In this document: positions 53,601 through 60,296 of the stretch, in pieces
How positions within the stretch are numbered: position 1 is the stretch's first letter
How the letters are laid out: each line of letters starts with the position of its first letter
From: JAEUQQ01 sp963697285
GTDB taxonomy: Bacteria > Acidobacteriota > Vicinamibacteria > Vicinamibacterales > JAFNAJ01
NCBI GenBank assembly: GCA_963697285.1
Contig: CAVONI010000019.1
Location: forward strand, 31,613-95,612
Direction of reading: 5' to 3'
DNA: 64,000 bases
The notes under the pieces: model-generated
The model's input: the letters and a program-made list of their open reading frames with translations, nothing else
What the model was told of the DNA's origin: nothing
Database searches by the model: none
Made by a program: the position numbers and the translations under genes

Positions 53601-53870
53601 GGTGGAGAACCCGTCGAGGGTGACGGTGAGCTTGTAGGGGCCGACCGGGAGGTTGAGCAGGGCATACGTGCCGTCACCCCCGGTGACTGCCGTCCTGACA
53701 AGCCCGGTGTCGACCTGCACGACGGTGACGGTGGCGCCCGGCAGGACCCCGCCGCTGGAATCGCTGACGACGCCCGACAGCTGCGACGTCGACACCCCCT
53801 GCGCCGAGACGCCGGTCGTCATCAACGACCAGGCGGCTGTGACCAACAGTGCAAGAATCAACCGCTTCAC
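50649..53870 (-). CDS. Oar-type TonB-dependent receptor
   Basis: A 1073-residue outer-membrane receptor, intact. The start is GTG 53870 with GGAGGTGGG upstream and the signal MKRLILALLVTAAWSLMT...SAQ. A carboxypeptidase-regulatory-like domain follows (QLSGVVSDSSGGVLPGATVTV), then the plug (VVEMPLNGRLATELVFLSGL, SVAGGQANGMTYIMDGGTYND) and a large barrel ending ITAFNNANFGKILTAGDPRIMQLALKYTF. Such receptors are numerous in acidobacteria and are thought to import oligosaccharides or other bulky substrates. Site d upstream groups it with the PQQ dehydrogenase and ACS transporter. Substrate unknown. Confidence 0.9.
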   Translation of the reverse strand: MKRLILALLVTAAWSLMTTGVSAQGVSTSQLSGVVSDSSGGVLPGATVTVVQVDTGLVRTAVTGGDGTYALLNLPVGPYKLTVTLDGFSTYTQEGIVLQVQSNPTINVTMGLGTLDESLTVSANAGMVETRSTAVGQVIDNSRVVEMPLNGRLATELVFLSGLATDAPAADLNTNKNYPTVTISVAGGQANGMTYIMDGGTYNDPFNNLNLPTPNPDALQEFKVESSALPARYGHHAASAVNVVTKSGSNNFRGNAFGFLRDYHLNAKNALTTTRDSLERKQFGGTLGGPVVRNKLLFFGAYQGTLENTAPADITVFTPTQAMLNGDFTTFASPGCNAGRVISLRAPFVNNQISPTLFSPAALKILQYVPVSPDPCGRFQYGVPNDNDEHQVLGRLDYQAGQNHSLMTRYMFARYANPVDWDGKNVLQITRTGRENIVHSIIGGHNWILGPKAVNALHITFNKTLNDRPLPEYFEPKDVGIAVDSAIPGYMGLSITSAFNLGSGGTNPGYFNSNGWQIADDLDYILGKHQLAVGFSVIRTSIEATNNRPTNGAFTFNGSNTGLGLADFMTGRMSSFLQGNQVWDYHNHTYYGVYVQDDWKPRANLTINYGLRWEPFLPIQNEKAFSNNFSMDWFRAGTRSTVYPQAPAGLMFPGDPGYPEGTGTHGARYGQVAPRLGVIWSPLEDNSMSVRAAYGWFYDTPHLFFNTRFANSPPWGAQISLTNPAGGLANPWLTYPGGNPWPNLRENWATSTFPLAGVYVTTPLDLHNTRTEQWNVSVQKGIGDYLFAATYLGTRGKYVWRATELNPAVYGPGATTGNTQLRRTLTSINPTWGPSFSTVGSTDDTGRSSYHGMLLSAQKRLSNNWSLLTNYTLSKCMTDPATTEITGATIMDPNNPDADYSYCSSDRRHVWNVSAVFRAPTVSGGLGALISDWQVAPIVRIVSGNRATVTTGTDIALTGMGNQRAVQVLDDPYGAKTAANYLNPAAFALPATGTYSSDKPFSILNPGRLINDISISRTFKISATSIQFRWEIFNVINHVNLDAPITAFNNANFGKILTAGDPRIMQLALKYTF

Positions 53871-53955
53871 GTTCCCACCTCCAGCAGTCAGACCTAGGGC
53901 GCAAGCGAACAGGACGGCGGGGACGCTAGCACGCTGCCCTGACCGCCACAACGTG

Positions 53956-53977
53956 GTTACCGTGTCGCTACCGTAAC
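53956..53977. promoter_or_regulatory. Shared palindrome, site d (bidirectional)
   Basis: GTTACCGT-N6-ACCGTAAC, a close match to the inferred consensus. Leftward: extended -10 TGC-TAGCGT, hexamer at 53928, 49 bases away, with TTGTGG at -35, for the TonB receptor (46-base leader). Rightward: CATAAT at 54005-54010, also 49 bases away, for the DUF2271 gene. Confidence 0.75.
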
Positions 53978-54078
53978 AACGGATCGCCGTGGCCGAGAGG
54001 TGTCCATAATCTGAAGGGCAACTGTCGAGGGCGGCTTCAGCGCCACGCCAGACGGGGCCACGGGCAAGGCGGAGGCCG

Positions 54079-54669
54079 ATGATGAGGTTCACAGCACGAG
54101 CCAGGTGGATGCCCCTGGTGGTGTCGATTGCCGCAACAGCAATGCTGTCTGCCGCCGGGAGGGCGCAGTCTCCACCCGCACCGGCAGGAACGCCCGGCGT
54201 CCTCGACGTCCGGTACTTCTACGAGGCACCCACCACGATCGATCCGACCTATCACACGGCCATCTGGCTCGAAGATGCCAACGGGAAGCTGGTCAAGACG
54301 CTGTATGTCAGCCAGGAACTGTCCGACAAGGAATACAAGATGGGCACGGTGTGCCCCGACTGGGTCACGCAGGCGAAGTGGGAGTCTGCGCCCAAGGACG
54401 AAGTCGCGGCGGTGACCGCACCCACGCCGACGGTGGGCACGGGCGAGATGACGTTCGATCTTGTGAAGCTCGGGGTCGCGCCGGGCACGTATGGCTTCCG
54501 GTTCCAGATGCACGTCGAGGAGGAATACAATGTCCTCTATCGTGGCCAGGTCACCGTCGGTGGCCCGACCGCGGTCATTACCCTCGACGTCGTGGGTGGA
54601 CCCGGCAAGATTTCGACGACCGACCAATTCATCAAGGACGTGGAAGTGCGTTATCTGGCGGCGAAATGA
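54079..54669 (+). CDS. DUF2271 domain protein, periplasmic
   Basis: A 196-residue exported protein with a signal peptide ending SAAGRAQ and one beta-sandwich domain of the DUF2271 type (YHTAIWLEDANGKLVKTLYVSQ, then GTYGFRFQMHVEEEYNVLYRGQVTVGG). DUF2271 genes are often beside apbE, and an apbE gene is 1.2 kb away. GGAGG lies three bases before ATG 54079 and six before ATG 54082, so the second Met may be the true start. The divergent operator d should control it together with the TonB receptor. The function of the domain is not established. Confidence 0.75.
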   Translation: MMRFTARARWMPLVVSIAATAMLSAAGRAQSPPAPAGTPGVLDVRYFYEAPTTIDPTYHTAIWLEDANGKLVKTLYVSQELSDKEYKMGTVCPDWVTQAKWESAPKDEVAAVTAPTPTVGTGEMTFDLVKLGVAPGTYGFRFQMHVEEEYNVLYRGQVTVGGPTAVITLDVVGGPGKISTTDQFIKDVEVRYLAAK

Positions 54670-54744
54670 CCGCCGAGTGACGAAGTGACGGCCGCGTGCG
54701 CGAGCCACGGCCGGGTGTTCTCATTGCTCTCATGAGGAGGCTTC

Positions 54745-55815
54745 ATGGCTGGTGACGGGTTCAATCGTCGCGATTTCCTGAAACGGGCTGGCGCCCTCAC
54801 GGCAGTTGGCACCGCCGCCTTCAGCTTCGAGGAGCAAATCCTCCAGGCGCATCAGGCGGGCCAGGTGCCGCCGCCGGGGCCGCAGCCGCCGGGAGAGTTC
54901 GGCGGCCGCCGCGCGCAGCCACCGGTACCCGACGTCCCCGGGCCCATCCCCACCGGCAAGCTCGGCCACCTCACCTTCACCCGGCTGATCGCGGGGCACA
55001 ACCTGGTCGGCTGGCAGGCACACTCCCGCGACCTGATCTACACCTCGCAGTTGCTCCGCGCGTACTTCACCGACGACAAGGTCCTCGAGACCTACCAGAA
55101 ATACGAGGAGAACGGCATCAACGCGTCGATGCTCCGCATCGAGAAGCGCAGCCTCGAGTTGGCGAAGCGCTACAAGACCGAGCGCGGCGGGAAGATCCAG
55201 TGGATGGCCCAGTTGGTCATCAACGAGAAGGATCAGACCACCGACCTCGAGAAGGCCGTCGAGGCCGGCGTCGTCTGCGCGCACGTCCGCGGCCTCGAAG
55301 GCGACAAGTTCTTCAAGAACCAGCGGATGGACATCATCGGCACGACGCTCGAGGCCATCAAGAAGGCGGGCATGGTGGCGGGCCTCGCCACGCACGCGCT
55401 CGATCCGCTGATCGAGGCGGAGCGCCTGGGACTCGGCGCCGACTACTACATGAAGACCTTCAACAGCGCGCAGTACTGGAGCGCCGGCCCACCGCTGCCG
55501 CCGGATCCGAACTGGAAACCGACCAAGGAACAGCTGGTCCAGTCGGAATATGCCGACAGCAGGCACGACAACATCTGGGAGACGACGCCCAAGGCGACGG
55601 CGGAGTTCTTCGCGAAGTGCAAGAAGCCGTTCGTCGCCTACAAGGTGCTCGCCGCCGGGGCGATTCACCCGCGCGACGGGTTCAAGTACGCGTTCGAGAA
55701 GGGGGCCGACTTCATCACGGTCGGCATGTACGACTTCCAGTTGAAGGAAGGCGCCAACATCACGAAGGCCCTGCTTGCCGGCACGCTCGAGCGCCCTCGG
55801 CCCTGGATGACCTAG
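54745..55815 (+). CDS. Tat-exported aldo/keto-reductase-like protein
   Basis: A 356-residue protein with a Tat signal (NRRDFLKRAGALTAVGTAAF), then a Pro-rich stretch. A TIM-barrel-like body has LGHLTFTRLIAGHNLVGWQAHSRDLIY, QKYEENGINASMLR, AGLATHALDPLIEAERLG and FVAYKVLAAGAIHPRDGFKYAF. This layout (R-L-I-x-G near the start, K-V-L-A-A-G later) resembles atypical aldo/keto reductases, but the usual catalytic Tyr-Lys-His-Asp set was not confirmed. Export through Tat suggests a folded, perhaps cofactor-carrying, periplasmic enzyme. It follows the DUF2271 gene by 75 bp, probably in one operon. Confidence 0.65.
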   Translation: MAGDGFNRRDFLKRAGALTAVGTAAFSFEEQILQAHQAGQVPPPGPQPPGEFGGRRAQPPVPDVPGPIPTGKLGHLTFTRLIAGHNLVGWQAHSRDLIYTSQLLRAYFTDDKVLETYQKYEENGINASMLRIEKRSLELAKRYKTERGGKIQWMAQLVINEKDQTTDLEKAVEAGVVCAHVRGLEGDKFFKNQRMDIIGTTLEAIKKAGMVAGLATHALDPLIEAERLGLGADYYMKTFNSAQYWSAGPPLPPDPNWKPTKEQLVQSEYADSRHDNIWETTPKATAEFFAKCKKPFVAYKVLAAGAIHPRDGFKYAFEKGADFITVGMYDFQLKEGANITKALLAGTLERPRPWMT

Positions 55816-55861
55816 TCGCGGGCACCAACCGATTGGCCGGGCGGCACGACCGTCCGGCCAA

Positions 55862-56914
55862 TCACTCCTGACCTGTCTCCGCCGTCTCCACCGCGAACGC
55901 CTCCGCCGACCACGGCGTCGTCCAGGCGGCATCCCCACTCGCGCACTCACCCTCGACCCGCAGCACGTGCACCTGCGGACGCCCGGCGAACAGCTTCTCG
56001 ATGCCGTCACGCGTCAATAAGAACGCCGCCTTGGTCCACGCATCCGAGTCGGTGGCGGTCGGTGCCGTCACGCTCACCTGGCAGATGTTCTCGCCGGGAG
56101 CGCCCGTGCGTGGATCGATGATGTGCCCGTAGCGGTGCCCCTCGGCTCGCACGAAGTTCACCGACACCCCGGACGTCGAGATCGCTCCATCGCGCAACGT
56201 CACGTACCGGAGGCTCGTCGCGGGCCTGGCGGGGTTCCGCACGGCGACCTTCCACCCGTTGCGATCGGGCGGGTGGCCCAGCCCGTACAGCGTGCTCCCG
56301 CCGGCGCTGACCAGGGCCGACGAGACCCCGTGTTCCCGAAGCACGGCAACCGCGCGGTCGGCCGCGTAGCCCTTGCCGATCCCACCGGGGTCGAACTCGA
56401 CTCCGGTCACCGTGAACGACACCGTGTGCGCCCCATCGTCGAGCCGCACCTTGTCGAAGCCCGATCGCCCCCTCGCGGCCGCGACCTCGGCCGCTGTCGG
56501 CTGCGCGGGCCGTGACGTGAAGAACCCCCACGCCCGCACGAGCGGACCCACCGTGGGATCGAACGTCCCCTGCGTCTCGTCGACGTACCCCCGGCAGCGC
56601 TTCACGAACGCGTAGAGTTCGTCCGACGCGCGGAAAGGCCTCGTCGCCGCCTCGGCGTTCATCCTGCTCAACTCGCTGCCGGGCAGGTAGATGCTGAGCA
56701 ACCGGTCGACGCGCTGCATCTCGTCGAGGGCGGCAGCCATGGCGCGGTCGGCCAGCGCGGCATCGACATGGTGGACCTGTATCTCGGCCAGCGTCCCCAT
56801 CATCCGGCGAGCCTGGCGATGGAGGGTGCCCGCAGCGTGAGGACCGGAGCCGAACGCGAACAACGCGCCGACGAGTGCGACGACGGGTGCGCAGAGCCGC
56901 AAGGGCCTGTCCAT
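55862..56914 (-). CDS. apbE: FAD:protein FMN transferase
   Basis: A 350-residue periplasmic enzyme that attaches FMN covalently to Thr/Ser of target proteins. After a signal segment come RMMGTLAEIQVH, the FAD-binding TFDPTVGPLVRAWGF, GVEFDPGGIGKGYAADRAV, VSAGGSTLYGLGHPP and the C-terminal DPRTGAPGENICQVSVTAPTATDSDAWTKAAFLL. Length is normal. It is convergent with the Tat protein gene and lies directly after thuA. No obvious FMN-acceptor motif was recognised in its neighbours. Confidence 0.92.
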   Translation of the reverse strand: MDRPLRLCAPVVALVGALFAFGSGPHAAGTLHRQARRMMGTLAEIQVHHVDAALADRAMAAALDEMQRVDRLLSIYLPGSELSRMNAEAATRPFRASDELYAFVKRCRGYVDETQGTFDPTVGPLVRAWGFFTSRPAQPTAAEVAAARGRSGFDKVRLDDGAHTVSFTVTGVEFDPGGIGKGYAADRAVAVLREHGVSSALVSAGGSTLYGLGHPPDRNGWKVAVRNPARPATSLRYVTLRDGAISTSGVSVNFVRAEGHRYGHIIDPRTGAPGENICQVSVTAPTATDSDAWTKAAFLLTRDGIEKLFAGRPQVHVLRVEGECASGDAAWTTPWSAEAFAVETAETGQE

Positions 56915-56944
56915 CGGGGGTCGCAGACGCCGGCGCGCCGGGGA

Positions 56945-57850
56945 TTACGGCTTTGGCATCGGCCGCGGCGTGATATCCGCGTCCGTCATGCCGAGCGCCC
57001 ACTTGATCGCCTCCAGCCACATCGTCTGGATCTCGGGCCGATCCCAGGTCGCCGAGTCGTGGCCGAACGAGCACACGAACACGCGCCCCTTCCCGTACGT
57101 CTTCACCCAGGCCTGCGGGAAGTCGTTGTCGGTGCGGTGGACGTTGGGGTTCTTCATGTCGACCGACGTCGTGTCGAGTCGCAACAGCACCCTGGCGTTC
57201 TCGCGCGAGAACTCCTTGACCTGATACATCTCGTCCTTGAACGTGAAGACCGGCGGGAAGTGCTTCATCGCGGGAAACGCCGGATCCTCGACGATCACCC
57301 TGGCCTCGACCTGGTTCCAGGGATGGTTGTCGTAGGCCGACCCCATCATCTTCGCGAACTCGGGCCGGCTCACGAACGCGGTGTCGGCGGTGTGCGCCGC
57401 CACGAACCCCTTGCCGTCGTCGCGGATGAACGACATCAGGTCGGCGAACTGCTGGTCGCTGAGCGGGATCTCGCGCAGCCCGCAGAAGAAGATGGCGTCG
57501 AACCAGTCGAGGTTCTTGTTGACCGGCCAGTCACGGCCGTTGGCATGGACCGAGATCTTCTGCTTGGTGATCAACTGCGAGTCGGTCCGCAGGTAGGCAT
57601 CGAACAGGCCCGTGTCGCGGCCCATCTTCTCGATGACCGCCATCGCGTGCGACACCGAGTCGTGGTACGCGCCCCCGCCGGTGGTGTCGCACCAGACGAG
57701 CAGCTGCTTTCTCGTGGGCTTCTGCTGGGGCGGGCGACCACCCGGACCCTGTCCTCCAGCCGGTTGACCGTGCGCGGACAACACGCTGGCGAGCACCAGG
57801 ACGCACCCGGCAACGGCAAGCGCAAGTCTCGGGTGAGACGGACTACGCAT
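56945..57850 (-). CDS. ThuA-like exported protein
   Basis: A 301-residue protein with signal peptide MRSPSHPRLALAVAGCVLVLASVLSAHG and a ThuA-type domain (class-I glutamine-amidotransferase-like fold): LVWCDTTGGGAYHDSVSHAMAVIEKM, FDAIFFCGLREIPLSDQQFADLMSFIRDDGKGFVAAHTA, YDNHPWNQVEARVIVED and KGRVFVCSFGHDSATWDRPEIQTMW. ThuA proteins occur with trehalose or other sugar catabolism, but their reaction is not settled. AAGGAGA precedes ATG 57850. Site e lies 110 bp upstream. It is 30 bp ahead of apbE. Confidence 0.85.
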   Translation of the reverse strand: MRSPSHPRLALAVAGCVLVLASVLSAHGQPAGGQGPGGRPPQQKPTRKQLLVWCDTTGGGAYHDSVSHAMAVIEKMGRDTGLFDAYLRTDSQLITKQKISVHANGRDWPVNKNLDWFDAIFFCGLREIPLSDQQFADLMSFIRDDGKGFVAAHTADTAFVSRPEFAKMMGSAYDNHPWNQVEARVIVEDPAFPAMKHFPPVFTFKDEMYQVKEFSRENARVLLRLDTTSVDMKNPNVHRTDNDFPQAWVKTYGKGRVFVCSFGHDSATWDRPEIQTMWLEAIKWALGMTDADITPRPMPKP

Positions 57851-57958
57851 GAGGAGATCTCCTTGGACGATCGAGCGAAATGCGAGACGCCCGGCGCCAC
57901 GCTAGCACTCCGCGCCAGGCTCCACAACCTACCGTGCCGTCAGGCGGCAAACAATGGA

Positions 57959-57980
57959 GTTACGGTGCCGGAACGGTAAC
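57959..57980. promoter_or_regulatory. Shared palindrome, site e (thuA promoter)
   Basis: GTTACGGT-N6-ACGGTAAC, a perfect pair of half-sites. On the minus strand TAGGTT starts at 57931, 49 bases from the first base, with TTGTTT at -35. A second candidate -10 (TGC-TAGCGT, hexamer first base 57904) lies nearer thuA. Confidence 0.6.
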
Positions 57981-57997
57981 AACCCGTCGCCGTGGCC

Positions 57998-58019
57998 GTT
58001 ACCGTGTCAATACTGTTAC
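57998..58019. promoter_or_regulatory. Shared palindrome, site f (citryl-CoA-lyase operon promoter)
   Basis: GTTACCGT-N6-ACTGTTAC. On the plus strand CATAAT at 58047-58052 starts 49 bases from the first base. Transcription near 58059 would leave only about seven bases before ATG 58066. Confidence 0.65.
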
Positions 58020-58065
58020 AACGCTGTCGCCGACACGTCGGCAGGGCATAATCCTCCGCACTGTG

Positions 58066-58839
58066 ATGACGCCCTGGCGCACCGCCCTCGTGAAGTCGGA
58101 TGCGACCGGACTCTGGATCCGCGGCCACGACATCGCGTCGCTGCTGCGCGGCGCCACCTTCACCGACACGATCTTCCTGCTCCATCGCGGACGGCTGCCC
58201 AGCGTGGCCGAGCGCCGGTTGCTGGATGCACTGCTCGTCGGCGCGGCCGATCACGGCGCGGGCGCACCGTCGTGCGCGACGGCGCGGCTTGCAGCGTCGG
58301 GCAATCGCGAGTCGTTCTCGGCGGCGGTGGCCGCGGGCATCCTTGCCATCGGCGACGTCCACGGCGGCGCGGGCGCCGAGTGCATGGAGACGATTGCCGA
58401 GATGGTGGCGCGCATGCGCACCGAGTCGCTGACGGCCGATGACGTCGCGGCCAGCCTGGTGGCCGAACGACTCGCGCGTGGCCGCCGCATCAAGGGCGTC
58501 GGACATCGTGTGCACACGACCGATCCGCGCGTGCCCGTCCTCTTCGCGATGGCGCAGGAGGCCGGCGTCGCCGGCGAAGGCGTCGCGTGCATGCTCGCAC
58601 TCGAGGCGGCGGTGCGGACGCAGGTCAAGCCGCTCCCGATCAACATCGATGGCGCGTTCGCGGCCGTCCTGCACGACCTGGGCTTCCCCCCGGCAGCGGG
58701 CAAGCTCCTCTTCATCGTCGGCCGCGTTGCCGGGCTCACGGCCGAGGTCTACGAGGAACACACGCGCGAACGACCCATGCGCATCCGGATCCCCGTGCAA
58801 TACGACGGTGTGCCGCCGTCGCAGGCACCACGCGACTAG
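58066..58839 (+). CDS. Citrate-synthase-family lyase, citryl-CoA-lyase type
   Basis: A 257-residue protein of the citrate-synthase superfamily, much shorter than citrate synthase (about 370-430) and matching the citryl-CoA lyase branch, which cleaves citryl-CoA to acetyl-CoA and oxaloacetate. Counterparts of the catalytic residues are present: GDVHGGAGAECM, KGVGHRVHTTDPRV (His of the third motif) and INIDGAFAAVLHDLGF (Asp). It has no ribosome-binding site. The promoter at site f implies a nearly leaderless mRNA. It heads a run with a CoA-acylating aldehyde dehydrogenase (25 bp later) and a TPP enzyme, so its true substrate may be another acyl-CoA. Confidence 0.82.
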   Translation: MTPWRTALVKSDATGLWIRGHDIASLLRGATFTDTIFLLHRGRLPSVAERRLLDALLVGAADHGAGAPSCATARLAASGNRESFSAAVAAGILAIGDVHGGAGAECMETIAEMVARMRTESLTADDVAASLVAERLARGRRIKGVGHRVHTTDPRVPVLFAMAQEAGVAGEGVACMLALEAAVRTQVKPLPINIDGAFAAVLHDLGFPPAAGKLLFIVGRVAGLTAEVYEEHTRERPMRIRIPVQYDGVPPSQAPRD

Positions 58840-58864
58840 AGACTGGAAAGGAACACGACAGCTC

Positions 58865-60280
58865 ATGGCCCCACGAGCAATCACGGCTGAAGAAACCCAG
58901 GTAGTAGACGACCTCGTCCGACGCGCGCGCGAGGCGATGCGGGCCATCGCCGACTACGACCAGGCGACCGTCGATCGCCTGTGCCGCGCGGTCGCGTGGG
59001 CCGGCGGCAACGAGGCGACCGCCACCCGGCTCGCCAACATGAGCGTCGACGAAAGCGGCATGGGCAGCCGCGAACCGACGCGCCGCGCGAAGATCCTCGG
59101 CATCCTGCGCGACGCCCTGCGCCAGAAGAGCATGGGCATCATCGAGGAGATCCCCGAGAAGGGCATCGTCAAGTACGCGAAGCCGCCGGCGTCATCGCCG
59201 TCGCTGATCCCGGTGACGAGCCCGTACGTCACGCCGGTCGGCATCGCCATCTACGCGATCAAGTGCAAGGACGCGGTGATCTTCTCGCCGCATCCCGGCG
59301 AGCCGCAAGACGACCATCGAGACGGTGCGGGTGATGCGCGCCGCCTTGCAGGCACTCGGCGTGCCGGACGACCTGCTGCAGTGCGTCGAGCGGCCGAGCA
59401 TTCCGCTCGCCAACGAGCTGATGTCGAGCTGCGATCTGACGATCGCCACCGGCGGTCCCGCGATGGTCAAGGCCGCCTACAGTTCGGGCAAGCCGGCCTA
59501 CGGCGTCGGCGCCGGCAACGCCACGATGGTCATCGACGAGACGGCCGAACATCGACGAGGCCGCGCGCAACACCCGCATCAGCAAGACGAACGACAACGG
59601 GTCCGGCTGCTCGGCCGACGGCAACCTGCTCGTCGACGCCAGCGATCTACGACGCGCTTCCTCGCACAGCTGCAGACGGAAGGCGGCTACCTCGTCGACG
59701 GCGCCGAGAAGGACCTGCTTCGCAAGCCGCCTACTGGGACGACGACGGGCGCGCGAACGGCCGACACGATCGCGCGGCCGGCCACGGTCGTCGCCGCGAA
59801 GGCCGGTTTCGCCATCCCCGACGACAAGACGTTCTTCATCGTCGAGGAAGCCGAGATCGGCAAGGCACAACCCGTTCTCGACCGAGAAGCTCGGCATCGT
59901 GCTCGCCATCTTCAAGTACAACGGCTTCGACGAGGCGCTCGACATGGTGCGGCAGATCTTCGAGATCGGCGGGCAAGGGCCACTCCTGCGGCATCTACTC
60001 GTTCGACGACGATCACATCCACCGGCTGGCGCTGGTCGCGCCGGTGAGCCGGATCATGGTGCGCCAGATCCAGTCGCGCGTCGAACGCCGGCACGTTCAC
60101 CAACGGCATGCCGATGACGTCGAGCATGGGCTGCGGCATCTGGGGCGGCAACATCACCAACGAGAACATCTCGCTCAAGCACTACATGAACGTGACCTGG
60201 GTCAGCCGGCCGATCCCCGAAGACCGCCCGTCCGAAGCAGGAACTGTTCGGCGAGTTCTACAACACCGAACGCGTTCTGA
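58865..60280 (+). pseudogene. CoA-acylating aldehyde dehydrogenase (sulfoacetaldehyde dehydrogenase-like), many indels
   Basis: Repaired, this is an aldehyde dehydrogenase of about 465 residues that makes an acyl-CoA from an aldehyde with NAD(P). The first 105 codons are clean (YDQATVDRLCRAVAWAGGN, DESGMGSREPTRRAKILGIL). After that, pieces of one protein appear in turn in all three frames: SPHPG, TTIETVRVMRAALQALG, NELMSSCDLTIATGG, KTNDNGSGCSADGNLLVDA with the catalytic Cys, KAYWDDDGR, EKLGIVLAIFKYNGFDEAL and MGCGIWGGNITNENISLKHY. About thirteen one-base changes, nearly all insertions, account for it. The stop at 60278-60280 fits after removing one A near 60269. It resembles SauS, but the aldehyde is unknown. 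Confidence 0.8.
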
Positions 60281-60296
60281 CGGCGGGCCCGACATC

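Noticed and set aside
53871..54078. A cobalamin or TPP riboswitch for the second Oar-type receptor
   Set aside because: The inferred leader is only about 46 bases and has no aptamer motifs; the shared palindrome explains the upstream sequence instead.
54100..54680. Overlapping plus-strand frame over the DUF2271 gene
   Set aside because: It lacks a signal peptide and domain, while the other frame gives a clean signal peptide and beta-sandwich protein with a ribosome-binding site.
42470..58019. Reading the shared palindrome as an 11-bp direct repeat (TACCGT twice) for an OmpR/PhoB-type regulator
   Set aside because: It is possible for some copies, but site e (ACGGTAAC with GTTACGGT) and the symmetric promoters at site d fit an inverted repeat better. 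Kept only as an alternative.
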